This document shows, piece by piece, positions 36,425-47,909 of a stretch of DNA of 64,000 nt. Under the pieces are notes generated by a model, which saw only the letters and a list, made by a program, of their open reading frames with translations, ran no database searches and was not told where the DNA came from. How positions within the stretch are numbered: the stretch's first letter is position 1; every line of letters begins with the position of its first letter. Source of the stretch: Misgurnus anguillicaudatus (Eukaryota; Chordata; Actinopteri; Cypriniformes; Cobitidae); contig NC_073357.2 in assembly GCF_027580225.2 (NCBI RefSeq), forward strand, positions 40,820,001 to 40,884,000. The letters run 5' to 3'. The translations under genes were made by a program, and so were the position numbers.

Positions 36425-39400
36425 AACTAGATAGGTACATTTCCTGAAGAAAATGTGAGTGGTGCTTGCCGTGGCAAAATTCTGGGGACCATATATGATT
36501 ATACTCCAAGCCAAAAGTAAAACGATCCAACTCCCGTGTCGCTACGATGTTCTGATGCGGAGATATAAGGCTTTGTTTACTGTGTTGCTAGGGTACTGTA
36601 TTTGGTTGCTAGGGAAAAAAATGGCATCCACTGGTGATTACCCTCTGAGTCACGAGTCAAACGGTCCAACCCCCGTGTTTCTACGATGTTCTGATGCGGA
36701 GATATAAGGCTTTGTTTACTCTGTTGCTAGGGTACTGTATTTGGTTGCTAGGGAAAAAATTGGCATCCCATAGTGATTACACTCTGAGTCACGAGTCAAA
36801 TGGTCCAACCCCTGTGTCTCTACGATGTTCTGATGCGGAGATATAAGGCTTTGTTTACTCTGTTGCTAGGGTACTGTATTTGGTTGCTAGGGAAAAAATT
36901 GGCATCCCATAGTGATTACACTCTGAGTCACGAGTCAAATGGTCCAACACCCGTGTTTCTACGATGTTCTGATGCGGAGATATAAGGCTTTGTTTACTCT
37001 GTTGCTAGGGTACTGTATTTGGTTGCTAGGGAAAAAATTGGTATCCCATAATGATTACACTCTGAGTCACGAGTCAAACGGTCCAACCCCCGTGTCTCTA
37101 CGATGTTCTGATGCGGAGATATAAGGCTTTGTTTACTCTGTTGCTAGGGTACTGTATTTGGTTGCTAGGGAAAAAATTGGCATCCCATAATGATTACACT
37201 CCGAGTCACGAGTCAAACGGTCCAACCCCCGTGTCTCTACGATGTTCTGATGCGGAGATATAAGGCTTTGTTTACTCTGTTGCTAGGGTACTGTATTTGG
37301 TTGCTAGGGAAAAAATTGGCATCCCATAATGATTACCCTCCGAGTCACGAGTCAAACGGTCCAACCCCCGTGTCTCTACGATGTTCTGATGCGGAGATAT
37401 AAGGCTTTGTTTACTCTGTTGCTAGGGTACTGTATTTGGTTGCTAGGGAAAAAATTGTTATCCCATAATGATTACACTCCGAGTCACGAGTCAAACGGTC
37501 CAACCCCCGTGTCTCTACGATGTTCTGATGCGGAGATATAAGGCTTTGTTTACTCTGTTGCTAGGGTACTGTATTTGGTTGCTAGGGAAAAAATTGGCAT
37601 CCCATAATGATTACACTCCGAGTCACGAGTCAAACGGTCCAACCCCCGTGTCTCTACGATGTTCTGATGCGGAGATATAAGGCTTTGTTTACTCTGTTGC
37701 TAGGGTACTGTATTTGGTTGCTAGGGAAAAAATTGGCATCCCATAATGATTACACTCCGAGTCACGAGTCAAACGGTCCAACCCCCGTGTCTCTACGATG
37801 TTCTGATGCGGAGATATAAGGCTTTGTTTACTCTGTTGCTAGGGTACTGTATTTGGTTGCTAGGGAAAAATTGGCAACCCATAATGATTACACTCCGAGT
37901 CACGAGTCAAACGGTCCAACCCCCGTGTCTCTACGATGTTCTGATGCGGAGATATAAGGCTTTGTTTACTCTGTTGCTAGGGTACTGTATTTGGTTGCTA
38001 GGGAAAAAATTGGCATCCCATAATGATTACCCTCCGAGTCACGAGTCAAACGGTCCAACCCCCGTGTCTCTACGATGTTCTGATGCGGAGATATAAGGCT
38101 TTGTTTACTCTGTTGCTAGGGTACTGTTTTTGGTTGCTAGGGAAAAAATTGGCATCCCATAATGATTACACTCCGAGTCACGAGTCAAACGGTCCAACCC
38201 CCGTGTCTCTACGATGTTCTGATGCGGAGATATAAGGCTTTGTTTACTCTGTTGCTAGGGTACTGTATTTGGTTGCTAGGGAAAAATTGGCAACCCATAA
38301 TGATTACACTCCGAGTCACGAGTCAAACGGTCCAACCCCCGTGTCTCTACGATGTTCTGATGCGGAGATATAAGGCTTTGTTTACTCTGTTGCTAGGGTA
38401 CTGTATTTGGTTGCTAGGGAAAAAATTGGCATCCCATAATGATTACCCTCCGAGTCACGAGTCAAACGGTCCAACTCCCGTGTCGCTACGATGTTCTGAT
38501 GCGGAGATATAAGGCTTTGTTTACTGTGTTGCTAGGGTACTGTATTTGGTTGCTAGGGAAAAAAATGGCATCCACTGGTGATTACCCTCTGAGTCACTAG
38601 TCAAACGGTCCAACCCCCGTGTTTCTACGATGTTCTGATGCGGAGATATAAGGCTTTGTTTACTCTGTTGCTAGGGTACTGTATTTGGTTGCTAGGGAAA
38701 AAATTGGCATCCCATAGTGATTACACTCTGAGTCACGAGTCAAATGGTCCAACCCCTGTGTCTCTACGATGTTCTGATGCGGAGATATAAGGCTTTGTTT
38801 ACTCTGTTGCTAGGGTACTGTATTTGGTTGCTAGGGAAAAAATTGGCATCCCATAGTGATTACACTCTGAGTCACGAGTCAAATGGTCCAACACCCGTGT
38901 TTCTACGATGTTCTGATGCGGAGATATAAGGCTTTGTTTACTCTGTTGCTAGGGTACTGTATTTGGTTGCTAGGGAAAAAATTGGTATCCCATAATGATT
39001 ACACTCTGAGTCACGAGTCAAACGGTCCAACCCCCGTGTCTCTACGATGTTCTGATGCGGAGATATAAGGCTTTGTTTACTCTGTTGCTAGGGTACTGTA
39101 TTTGGTTGCTAGGGAAAAATTGGCAACCCATAATGATTACACTCCGAGTCACGAGTCAAACGGTCCAACCCCCGTGTCTCTACGATGTTCTGATGCGGAG
39201 ATATAAGGCTTTGTTTACTCTGTTGCTAGGGTACTGTATTTGGTTGCTAGGGAAAAAATTGGCATCCCATAATGATTACCCTCCGAGTCACGAGTCAAAC
39301 GGTCCAACCCCCGTGTCTCTACGATGTTCTGATGCGGAGATATAAGGCTTTGTTTACTCTGTTGCTAGGGTACTGTATTTGGTTGCTAGGGAAAAAATTG

Positions 39401-42075
39401 GCATCCCATAATGATTACACTCCGAGTCACGAGTCAAACGGTCCAACCCCCGTGTCTCTACGATGTTCTGATGCGGAGATATAAGGCTTTGTTTACTCTG
39501 TTGCTAGGGTACTGTATTTGGTTGCTAGGGAAAAATTGGCAACCCATAATGATTACACTCCGAGTCACGAGTCAAACGGTCCAACCCCCGTGTCTCTACG
39601 ATGTTCTGATGCGGAGATATAAGGCTTTGTTTACTCTGTTGCTAGGGTACTGTATTTGGTTGCTAGGGAAAAAATTGGCATCCCATAATGATTACCCTCC
39701 GAGTCACGAGTCAAACGGTCCAACTCCCGTGTCGCTACGATGTTCTGATGCGGAGATATAAGGCTTTGTTTACTGTGTTGCTAGGGTACTGTATTTGGTT
39801 GCTAGGGAAAAAAATGGCATCCACTGGTGATTACCCTCTGAGTCACGAGTCAAACGGTCCAACCCCCGTGTTTCTACGATGTTCTGATGCGGAGATATAA
39901 GGCTTTGTTTACTCTGTTGCTAGGGTACTGTATTTGGTTGCTAGGGAAAAAATTGGCATCCCATAGTGATTACACTCTGAGTCACGAGTCAAATGGTCCA
40001 ACCCCTGTGTCTCTACGATGTTCTGATGCGGAGATATAAGGCTTTGTTTACTCTGTTGCTAGGGTACTGTATTTGGTTGCTAGGGAAAAAATTGGCATCC
40101 CATAGTGATTACACTCTGAGTCACGAGTCAAATGGTCCAACACCCGTGTTTCTACGATGTTCTGATGCGGAGATATAAGGCTTTGTTTACTCTGTTGCTA
40201 GGGTACTGTATTTGGTTGCTAGGGAAAAAATTGGTATCCCATAATGATTACACTCTGAGTCACGAGTCAAACGGTCCAACCCCCGTGTCTCTACGATGTT
40301 CTGATGCGGAGATATAAGGCTTTGTTTACTCTGTTGCTAGGGTACTGTATTTGGTTGCTAGGGAAAAAATTGGCATCCCATAATGATTACACTCCGAGTC
40401 ACGAGTCAAACGGTCCAACCCCCGTGTCTCTACGATGTTCTGATGCGGAGATATAAGGCTTTGTTTACTCTGTTGCTAGGGTACTGTATTTGGTTGCTAG
40501 GGAAAAAATTGGCATCCCATAATGATTACCCTCCGAGTCACGAGTCAAACGGTCCAACCCCCGTGTCTCTACGATGTTCTGATGCGGAGATATAAGGCTT
40601 TGTTTACTCTGTTGCTAGGGTACTGTATTTGGTTGCTAGGGAAAAAATTGTTATCCCATAATGATTACACTCCGAGTCACGAGTCAAACGGTCCAACCCC
40701 CGTGTCTCTACGATGTTCTGATGCGGAGATATAAGGCTTTGTTTACTCTGTTGCTAGGGTACTGTATTTGGTTGCTAGGGAAAAATTGGCAACCCATAAT
40801 GATTACACTCCGAGTCACGAGTCAAACGGTCCAACCCCCGTGTCTCTACGATGTTCTGATGCGGAGATATAAGGCTTTGTTTACTCTGTTGCTAGGGTAC
40901 TGTATTTGGTTGCTAGGGAAAAAATTGGCACCCCATAATGATTACCCTCCGAGTCACGAGTCAAACGGTCCAACCCCCGTGTCTCTACGATGTTCTGATG
41001 CGGAGATATAAGGCTTTGTTTACTCTGTTGCTAGGGTACTGTATTTGGTTGCTAGGGAAAAAATTGGCATCCCATAATGATTACACTCTGAGTCATGAGT
41101 CAAACGGTCCAACCCCCGTGTCTCTACGATGTTCTGATGCGGAGATATAAGGCTTTGTTTACTCTGTTGCTAGGGTACTGTATTTGGTTGCTAGGGAAAA
41201 AATTGGCATCCCATAATGATTACACTCTGAGTCATGAGTCAAACGGTCCAACCCCTGTGTCTCTACGATGTTCAGATGCCGAGATATAACTGTTTGAATT
41301 TTGTGTTGCTAGGGTACTCAAAAACGGTTGCTTGGGGCGTGGCTTATACCTATGTAAGTATCCTGAGAGACTGATTGGATGCCTGAGTAAAATGAGTCCA
41401 CCCCCATGTCTCTATGACACTGTGGTGCAAAGATATCCATCTGGGCATTTTATAATGGCAGTCTATAGGAGATGTTGCTAGGGTGCCCAAAATTGTTGCT
41501 AGGGGCGTGGCTTAATAGCTCTGGGATGATCCTGAGAGACTGATTGGATGCCCGAGTAAAATGAGCCCACCCACTTATCTCTACGACACTGTAAAGCAAA
41601 GATATCCCATCTGGAACTGTTTTATTCCCTTATATGGGCATGTTTCCTGCCCCATTATAAGTCAATGGGAATTTTCGGGCGCCTCTTACACCCCAGGGGT
41701 ACAACTTACACCTCATTGTGATCTATGTTCTTACAGAGTCTACCCCCTTCTTCAAATGTTGTAACCCACATGTTTCTACAAAATCCTCAAGCGGAGATAT
41801 GACTCGTCAAAGTTGGGCGCAATGTTAAGTCAATGGGATTTTTCGGGTGGTTTTTCGCCCCCCTTTCGGAAATCCTGCACCCGATCGCTTATAAAAGTCA
41901 TAGCAGACGTGTCCTCAACAAGCCGGTCGTTTTGAGCCCTGTTTCATTGGTCTACGACAAACCGTGCGGGACGAGTTACGCGCCGAAAAAGTGTCCAGAT
42001 ATAAGAATAAATAAATAAATAATAATAAGTATGAGCAATAGTAATAGTGATGCTTTGCATAAATGCAAGCACCAC
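36425..42075 (+). mobile_element. Module 7 (type beta) with the longest 139 bp array
   Basis: A beta head at 36425, a 139 bp array (36510-41285), a tail (41286-42020) and a beta cassette at 42047-42075. Module 8 begins one or two bases after the cassette. Non-coding. Confidence 0.75.
36510..41285 (+). repeat. 139 bp satellite array 3 with higher-order structure, ~34 monomers
   Basis: Monomers are far more uniform than in arrays 1 and 2. A diagnostic variant (CCAACTCCCGTGTCGCTACG with CTGTGTTGC) marks the start of higher-order units at about 36531, 38475 and 39724: 14 monomers, then 9 monomers, then about 11. The 9-mer matches the 14-mer with an internal five-monomer block missing. Some monomers lack one A (GGGAAAAATTGGCAACCC), which accounts for spacing two bases short of exact multiples. 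Confidence 0.95.
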
Positions 42076-42076
42076 T

Positions 42077-44129
42077 AACTAGATAGGTACATTTCCTGAA
42101 GAAAATGTGAGTGGTGCTTGCCGTGGCAAAATTCTGGGTAACATATATGATTATACTCCAAGCCAAAAGTAAAACGATCCAACTCCCGTGTCTCTACGAT
42201 GTTCTGATGCGGAGATATAAGGCTATGTTTATCCGGTTGCTAGGGTACTGTATTTGGTTGCCAGGGAAAAAATTGCCATCCACTAGTGATTACCCTCCGA
42301 GTCACGAGTCAAACGGTCCAACCCCCGTGTCTGTACAATGTTCTGATGCGGAGATATAAGGCTTTGTTTACTCTGTTGCTAGGGTACTGTATTTGGTTGC
42401 TAGGGAACAAATTGGCATCCACTAGTGATTACCCGCCGAGTCACAAGTCAAACGGTCCAACCCCCGTGTCTCTACGATGTCCTGATCCAAAGATATAAGG
42501 CTTTGTTTACTCTGTTGCTAGGGTACTGTATTTGGTTGCTAGGGAAAAAATTGGCATCCACTAGTGATTACCCTCCGAGTCACGAGTCAAGCGGTCCAAA
42601 CCCCGTGTCTCTACGATGTTCTGATGCGGAGATATAAGGCTTTGTTTACTCTGTTGCTAGGGTACTGTATTTGGTTGCTAGGGAAAAAATTGGCATCCAC
42701 TAGTGATTACCCTCCGAGTCACGAGTCAAACGGTCCAAACCCCGTGTCTCTACGATGTTCTGATGCGGAGATATAAGGCTTTGTTTACTCTGTTGCTAGG
42801 GTACTGTATTTGGTTGCTAGGGAAAAAATTGGCATCCACTACTGATTACCCTCCGAGTCACGAGTCAAACGGTCCAACCCCCGTGTCTCTACGATGTTCT
42901 GATGCAGAGATATAAGGCTTTGTTTATTCTGTTGCTAGGGTACTGTATTTGGTTGCTAGGGAAAAAATTGGCATCCCATAGTGATTACACTCTGAGTCTC
43001 GAGTCAAACGGTCCAACCCCCGTGTCTCTACGATGTTCTGATGCGGAGATATAAGGCTTTGTTTACTCTGTTGCTAGGGTACTGTATTTGGTTGCTAGGG
43101 AAAAATTGGCATCCCATAGTGATTACACTCCAAGCCACAAGTAAAACGGTCCAACCCCCGTGTTTCTACGATGTTCTGATGTTGAGATATAAGGCTTTGT
43201 ATATTCGGTTGCTAGGGTACTGTATTTGGTTGCTAGGGAGAAAATTGCCATCCCATAATGATTACACTTCAAGTCATAAGTAAAACGGTCCAACCCCCGT
43301 GTCTCTACGATGTTCTGATGCCGAGATATAACTGTTTGAATTTTATGTTGCTAGGGTGCTCAAAAGTGGTTGCTAGGGGCGTGGCTTAATACCTCAATAG
43401 GATCCCGACAGACTGATTGGATGCCTGAGTAAAATGAGCCCACCCCCATGTCTCTGTGACACTGTGGTGCAAAGATATCCATCGGGGCATTTTATAATGG
43501 CAGTCTATGGGATAGGTTGCTAGGGTGCCCAAAATGGTTGCTAGGGTAACCTTACACCCCATTGTGGGGGACATCCTGACAGAGTCTAGCACCCTTTTCA
43601 AATTTAGTAACCCACATCTTTCTACAAAATCCTGGCTCGTACCTATGACCCGTCAAAGTATTTGCAATGTTAAGTCTATGGGATTTTCCCCCATTGACTT
43701 TTCATTGGGGCACTTTTGGGTGCCTCTTACACCCCAGGGGTACAACTTACACCCCAATGTGATATATGTTCTTACAGAGTCTACCACCCTCTCCAAATGT
43801 TGTAACCTACATGTTTCTACAAAATCCTCGAGCGGAGCTATGACTCGTCAAAGTTGGGCTCAATGTTAAGTCAATGGGATTTTTCGGGTGGTTTTTCGCC
43901 CCCCTTTTGGAAATCCTGCACCCGATCGCTTATAAAAGTCATAGCAGTCGTGTCCTTAATAAGCCCGTTGATTTGAGCCCTCTTTCATGGGTCTACGACA
44001 AACCGTGCGGGACTAGTTAGGTGCCGAAAAAGTGTGCAGATGTAAGAATAAAATATAATAATTATTATAATAATAATAATATCCCTGAGCAATAGTAATA
44101 GTGATGCCTTGCATAAATGCAAGCACCAC
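42077..44129 (+). mobile_element. Module 8 (type beta)
   Basis: A beta head, a 139 bp array of about nine monomers (42160-43345), a tail (43346-44080) and a beta cassette (44101-44129). It is complete end to end and the shortest intact beta module here, which makes it a useful reference copy. Confidence 0.78.
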
Positions 44130-44130
44130 T

Positions 44131-47021
44131 AACTAGATAGGTACATTTCCTGAAGAAAATGTGAGTGGTGCTTGCCGTGGCAAAATTCTGGGGAACATAT
44201 ATGATTATACTCCAAGCCAAAAGTAAAACGATCCAACTCCCGTGTCTGTATGATGTTCTGATGCGGTGATATAAGGCTGAGATTATCCGGTTGCTAGGGT
44301 ACTGTATTTGGTTGCTAGAGAAAAAATTGGCATCCACTAGTGATTACACTCAGAGTCACGAGTCAAACGGTCCAACCCCCGTGTCTCTATGTTGTACTGA
44401 TGCGGAGATATAAGGCTTTGTTTATTTGGTTGCTAGGGTACTCAAATTTGGTTGCTAGGGGCGTGGCTTGGGAGTGGCCAATGATGTGACCAGTTGTTAC
44501 ACTCCGAGTCACAAGTAAAACGGTCCAACCCCCGTGTCTGTATGATGTTCTGATGCGGAGATATAAGTCTCTGTTTACTCTGTTGCTAGGGTACTGTATT
44601 TGGTTGCTATGGAAAAAATTGGCATCCCATAGTGATTACATTCTGAGTCACGAGTCAATCGGTCCAACCCCCGTGTCTCTACGATGTTCTGATGCGGAGA
44701 TATAAGGCTTTGTTTACTCTGTTGCTAGGGTACTGTATTTGGTTGCTAGGGAAAAAATTGGCATCCCATAATGATTACACTCTGAGTCACGAGTCAAACA
44801 GTCAAACCCCCGTGTCTCTACGATGTTCTGATGCGGAGATATAAGGCTTTGTTTACTCTGTTGCTAGGGTACTGTATTTGGTTGCTAGGGAAAAAATTGG
44901 CATCCCATAATGATTACACTCCGAGTCACGAGTCAAACGGTCCAACCCCCGTGTCTCTACGATGTTCTGATGCGGAGATATAAGGCTTTGTTTACTCTGT
45001 TGCTAGGGTACTGTATTTGGTTGCTAGGGAAAAATTTGGCATCCCATAGTGATTACACTCTGAGTCACGAGTCAACCGGTCCAACCCCCGTGTCTCTACG
45101 ATGTTCTGATGCGGAGATATAAGGCTTTGTTTACTCTGTTGCTAGGGTACTGTATTTGGTTGCTAGGGAAAAAATCGGCATCCACTAGTGATTACCCTCC
45201 AAGTCACGAGTCAAACGGTCCAAACCCAGTGTCTCTACGATGTTCTGATGCGGAGATATAAGGCTTTGTTTACTCTGTTGCTAGGGTACTGTATTTGGTT
45301 GCTAGGAAAAAAATTGGCATCCCATAATGATTACACTCTGAGTCACGAGTCAAACAGTCAAACCCCCGTGTCTCTACGATGTTCTGATGCGGAGATATAA
45401 GGCTTTGTTTACTCTGTTGCTAGGGTACTGTATTTGGTTGCTAGGGAAAAAATTGGCATCCCATAATGATTACACTCCGAGTCACGAGTCAAACGGTCAA
45501 ACCCCCGTGTCTCTACGATGTTCTGATGCGGAGATATAAGGCTTTGTTTACTCTGTTGCTAGGGTACTGTATTTGGTTGCTAGGGAAAAAATCGGCATCC
45601 ACTGGTGATTACACTCTGAGTCACGAGTCAAACGGTCCAACCCCCGTGTCTCTACGATGTTCTGATGCAGAGATATAAGGCTTTGTTTACTCTGTTGCTA
45701 GGGTACTGTATTTGGTTGCTAGGGAAAAATTTGGCATCCCATAGTGTTTACCCTCCGAGTCACGAGTCAAACGGTCCAAACCCAGTGTCTCTACGATGTT
45801 CTGATGCGGAGATATAAGGCTTTGTTTACTCTGTTGCTAGGGTACTGTATTTGGTTGCTAGGGAAAAATTTGGCATCCCATAGTGATTACACTCTGAGTC
45901 ACGAGTCAAACGGTCCAACCCCCGTGTCTCTACGATGTTCTGATGCAGAGATATAAGGCTTTGTTTACTCTGTTGCTAGGGTACTGTATTTGGTTGCTAG
46001 GGAAAAATTTGGCATCCCATAGTGATTACACTCTGAGTCACGAGTCAAACGGTCCAACCCCCGTGTCTCTACAATGTTCTGATGCGGAGATATAAGGCTT
46101 TGTTTACTCTGTTGCTAGGGTACTGTATTTGGTTGCTAGGGAAAAATTTGGCATCCCATAGTGATTACACTCTGAGTCACGAGTCAAACGGTCCAACCCC
46201 CGTGTCTCTACGATGTTCGGATGCCGAGATATAACTGTTTGAATTTTATGTTGCTAGGGTGCTCAAAAGTGGTTGCTAGGGGCGTGGCTTAATACCTATG
46301 TAAGTATCCTGAGAGACTGATTGGATGCCTGAGTAAAATGAGCCCACCCCCATGGCTCTATGACACTGTGGCGCAAAGATATCCATCTGGGGATTTTATA
46401 ATGGCAGTCTATGGGAGATGTTGCTAGGGTGCCCAAAATTGTTGCTAGGGGCGTGGCTTAATAGCTCTGGGATGATCCTGAGAGACTGATTGGATGCCCG
46501 AGTAAAATGAGCCCACCCACGTATCTCTACGACACTGTAAAGCAAAGAAATCCCATCTGGAACTGTTTTATTACCTTATATGGGCATGTTTCCTGCCCCA
46601 TTATAAGTCAATGGGAATTTTCGGGTGCCTCTTACAGCCCAGGGGTACAACTTACACCCCAATGTCATGTATGTTCTTACATAGCCTACCACCCTCTTCA
46701 AATGTTGTAAACCACACGTTTCTACAAAATCCTTGAGCGGAGCTATGACCCATCAAAGTTGGGCGCAATGTTAAGTCAATGGGATTTTTTGGGTGGTTTT
46801 TCGCCCCCCTTTCGAAAATCTTTTACCCGATCGCTTATAAAAGTCATAGCAGACGTGTCCTCAATAAGCCGGTCGTTTTTAGCCCTGTTTCATTGGTCTA
46901 CCACAAAACGTGCGGGACGAGTTACGCGCCGAAAAAGTGTCCAGATATAAGAAAAAAAAAATAAATAATAATAAGTATGAGCAATAGTAATAGTGATGCC
47001 TTGCATAAATGCAAGCACCAC
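44131..47021 (+). mobile_element. Module 9 (type beta)
   Basis: A beta head, a 139 bp array (44210-46230, ~14 monomers), a tail (46230-46975) and a beta cassette (46993-47021). One early monomer is replaced by the divergent GGGGCGTGGCTTGGGAGTGG type otherwise seen at array ends, suggesting recombination inside the array. Confidence 0.78.
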
Positions 47022-47128
47022 TAATAAGCTTAGATCGAAGAACAGTATGTTGGCTTTGTCAAGCCAACATAATAATAATAATAAGTTTAAGTGCAACAAC
47101 AGTATGTTGGCTTTCTCAAGCCAACATA

Positions 47129-47825
47129 ACAAGCGGCTTACGTGGTCATCACGTAACTTCCGGTAAACTTCGCGAAGAATAAATAACAACAAAGTCCTAT
47201 TAAAGTAGTTTATTTATATAACAAGCTATATAAACAACACGTAGATTACATAGGAACCCAAAACATTTTTTATTTTCGACGAGGTATTAGTTTAAGAGTT
47301 CAGTTTCAGTACCTAGTCAGACCATTAAACAAATAGAAACCGGAAGTAAAGTTTGGACCAGAGACGTTTATCGCGTCACAGCATGTGCGCCCGACGAAAC
47401 GGTCTATAGCACTAACTCTACAGTTATTAGCATTGTAACAACATTGTAATTAATTGAATGTGAAATTTTATGTTGGGGCGTACATCATGACTATTATGTT
47501 GAGATTGGCCTGTTTTTCGGCAGCTGCTTGCATGCACAAGGTTTACATAAGGAGGAGGAAACAATCGTGTTTGAGGCTAACGATATGTCATTGCAATGTA
47601 CAGAACTCTTATTATTAATCTATGCCTAGTATAATATTCTATGGTCCCGTAACCTTTTGGTATTTACTAACTGTATATGCCAAAATTATATATAAATAAT
47701 GTTATTTTTTAAGTTTTAAATTAGGGTGTTTAGTCTATAATAATTCCAAATATATAAATTTTTTGTCCTGATTCACATAACTACAGTAAGTAAACACGTG
47801 TGTATGTGTCTATGTGTGTTTGAAG
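47129..47825. other. Non-coding stretch between repeat block and first recognised phkb exon
   Basis: Probably phkb intron. An ETS-type motif ACTTCCGGT (47156-47164) and its inverse ACCGGAAGT (47339-47347) face each other 180 bases apart. No exon recognised. The repeat block's last hairpin cassette ends at 47128. Confidence 0.4.
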
Positions 47826-47909
47826 GCATACCGCTTCCTCGCCGTCAATAAGAAACTTGGTTTGACTGGGAGACCAGATAGACCCGTTGGCTGCATTGGC
47901 ACTTGCAAG
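47826..47909 (+). CDS. phkb: phkb exon, AYRFLAV... segment
   Basis: Acceptor TTTGAAG|GCATAC, donor TGCAAG|GTAACC, 28 codons, phase 0 at both ends. First phkb exon recognised in the window. Confidence 0.9.

Larger units (their letters stand above)
34233..47071 (+). mobile_element. Module 6 (type alpha) containing modules 7, 8 and 9
   Basis: The head starts at 34233 and matches that of module 2 (TTGACAAAGCGTAGCCTGTA). The 32 bp array spans about 34350-35645 and the tail about 35646-36424, ending in AGAAGAATAATAAT. Modules 7, 8 and 9 follow one after another, then the cassette at 47046-47071 with the same lead-in as module 2 (AAGCTTAGATCGAAGAACAG). Shared head and lead-in support pairing the two ends across 12.8 kb. 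A further unpaired alpha cassette follows at 47103-47128. Confidence 0.65.

Noticed and set aside
29503..44180. Self-cleaving ribozyme (hammerhead) in the beta head
   Set aside because: CCTGAAGAAAATGT resembles part of the core, but CTGATGA and the conserved GAAA arrangement are absent.
20975..46230. Many similar ~60-116 residue open frames (MITLRVTSQTVQPPCLYDVL-type)
   Set aside because: They are the same satellite monomer read repeatedly. The 139 base period is not a multiple of three, so frames shift at each monomer and end at stops; there is no start context or domain.
20975..46280. Interstitial telomere repeats
   Set aside because: The motif is TTGCTAGGG embedded in a 139 bp unit, not tandem TTAGGG.
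20975..47128. CRISPR-like array
   Set aside because: Monomers are contiguous tandem repeats without unique spacers, in a vertebrate genome.
24805..47128. Classical Helitron 3' end (hairpin then CTAG) at each module junction
   Set aside because: CTAG directly follows the hairpin only because the next module's head starts AACTAGATAG; cassettes followed by ATAATAAT lack it, the spacing is too short, and no 5' TC is present.
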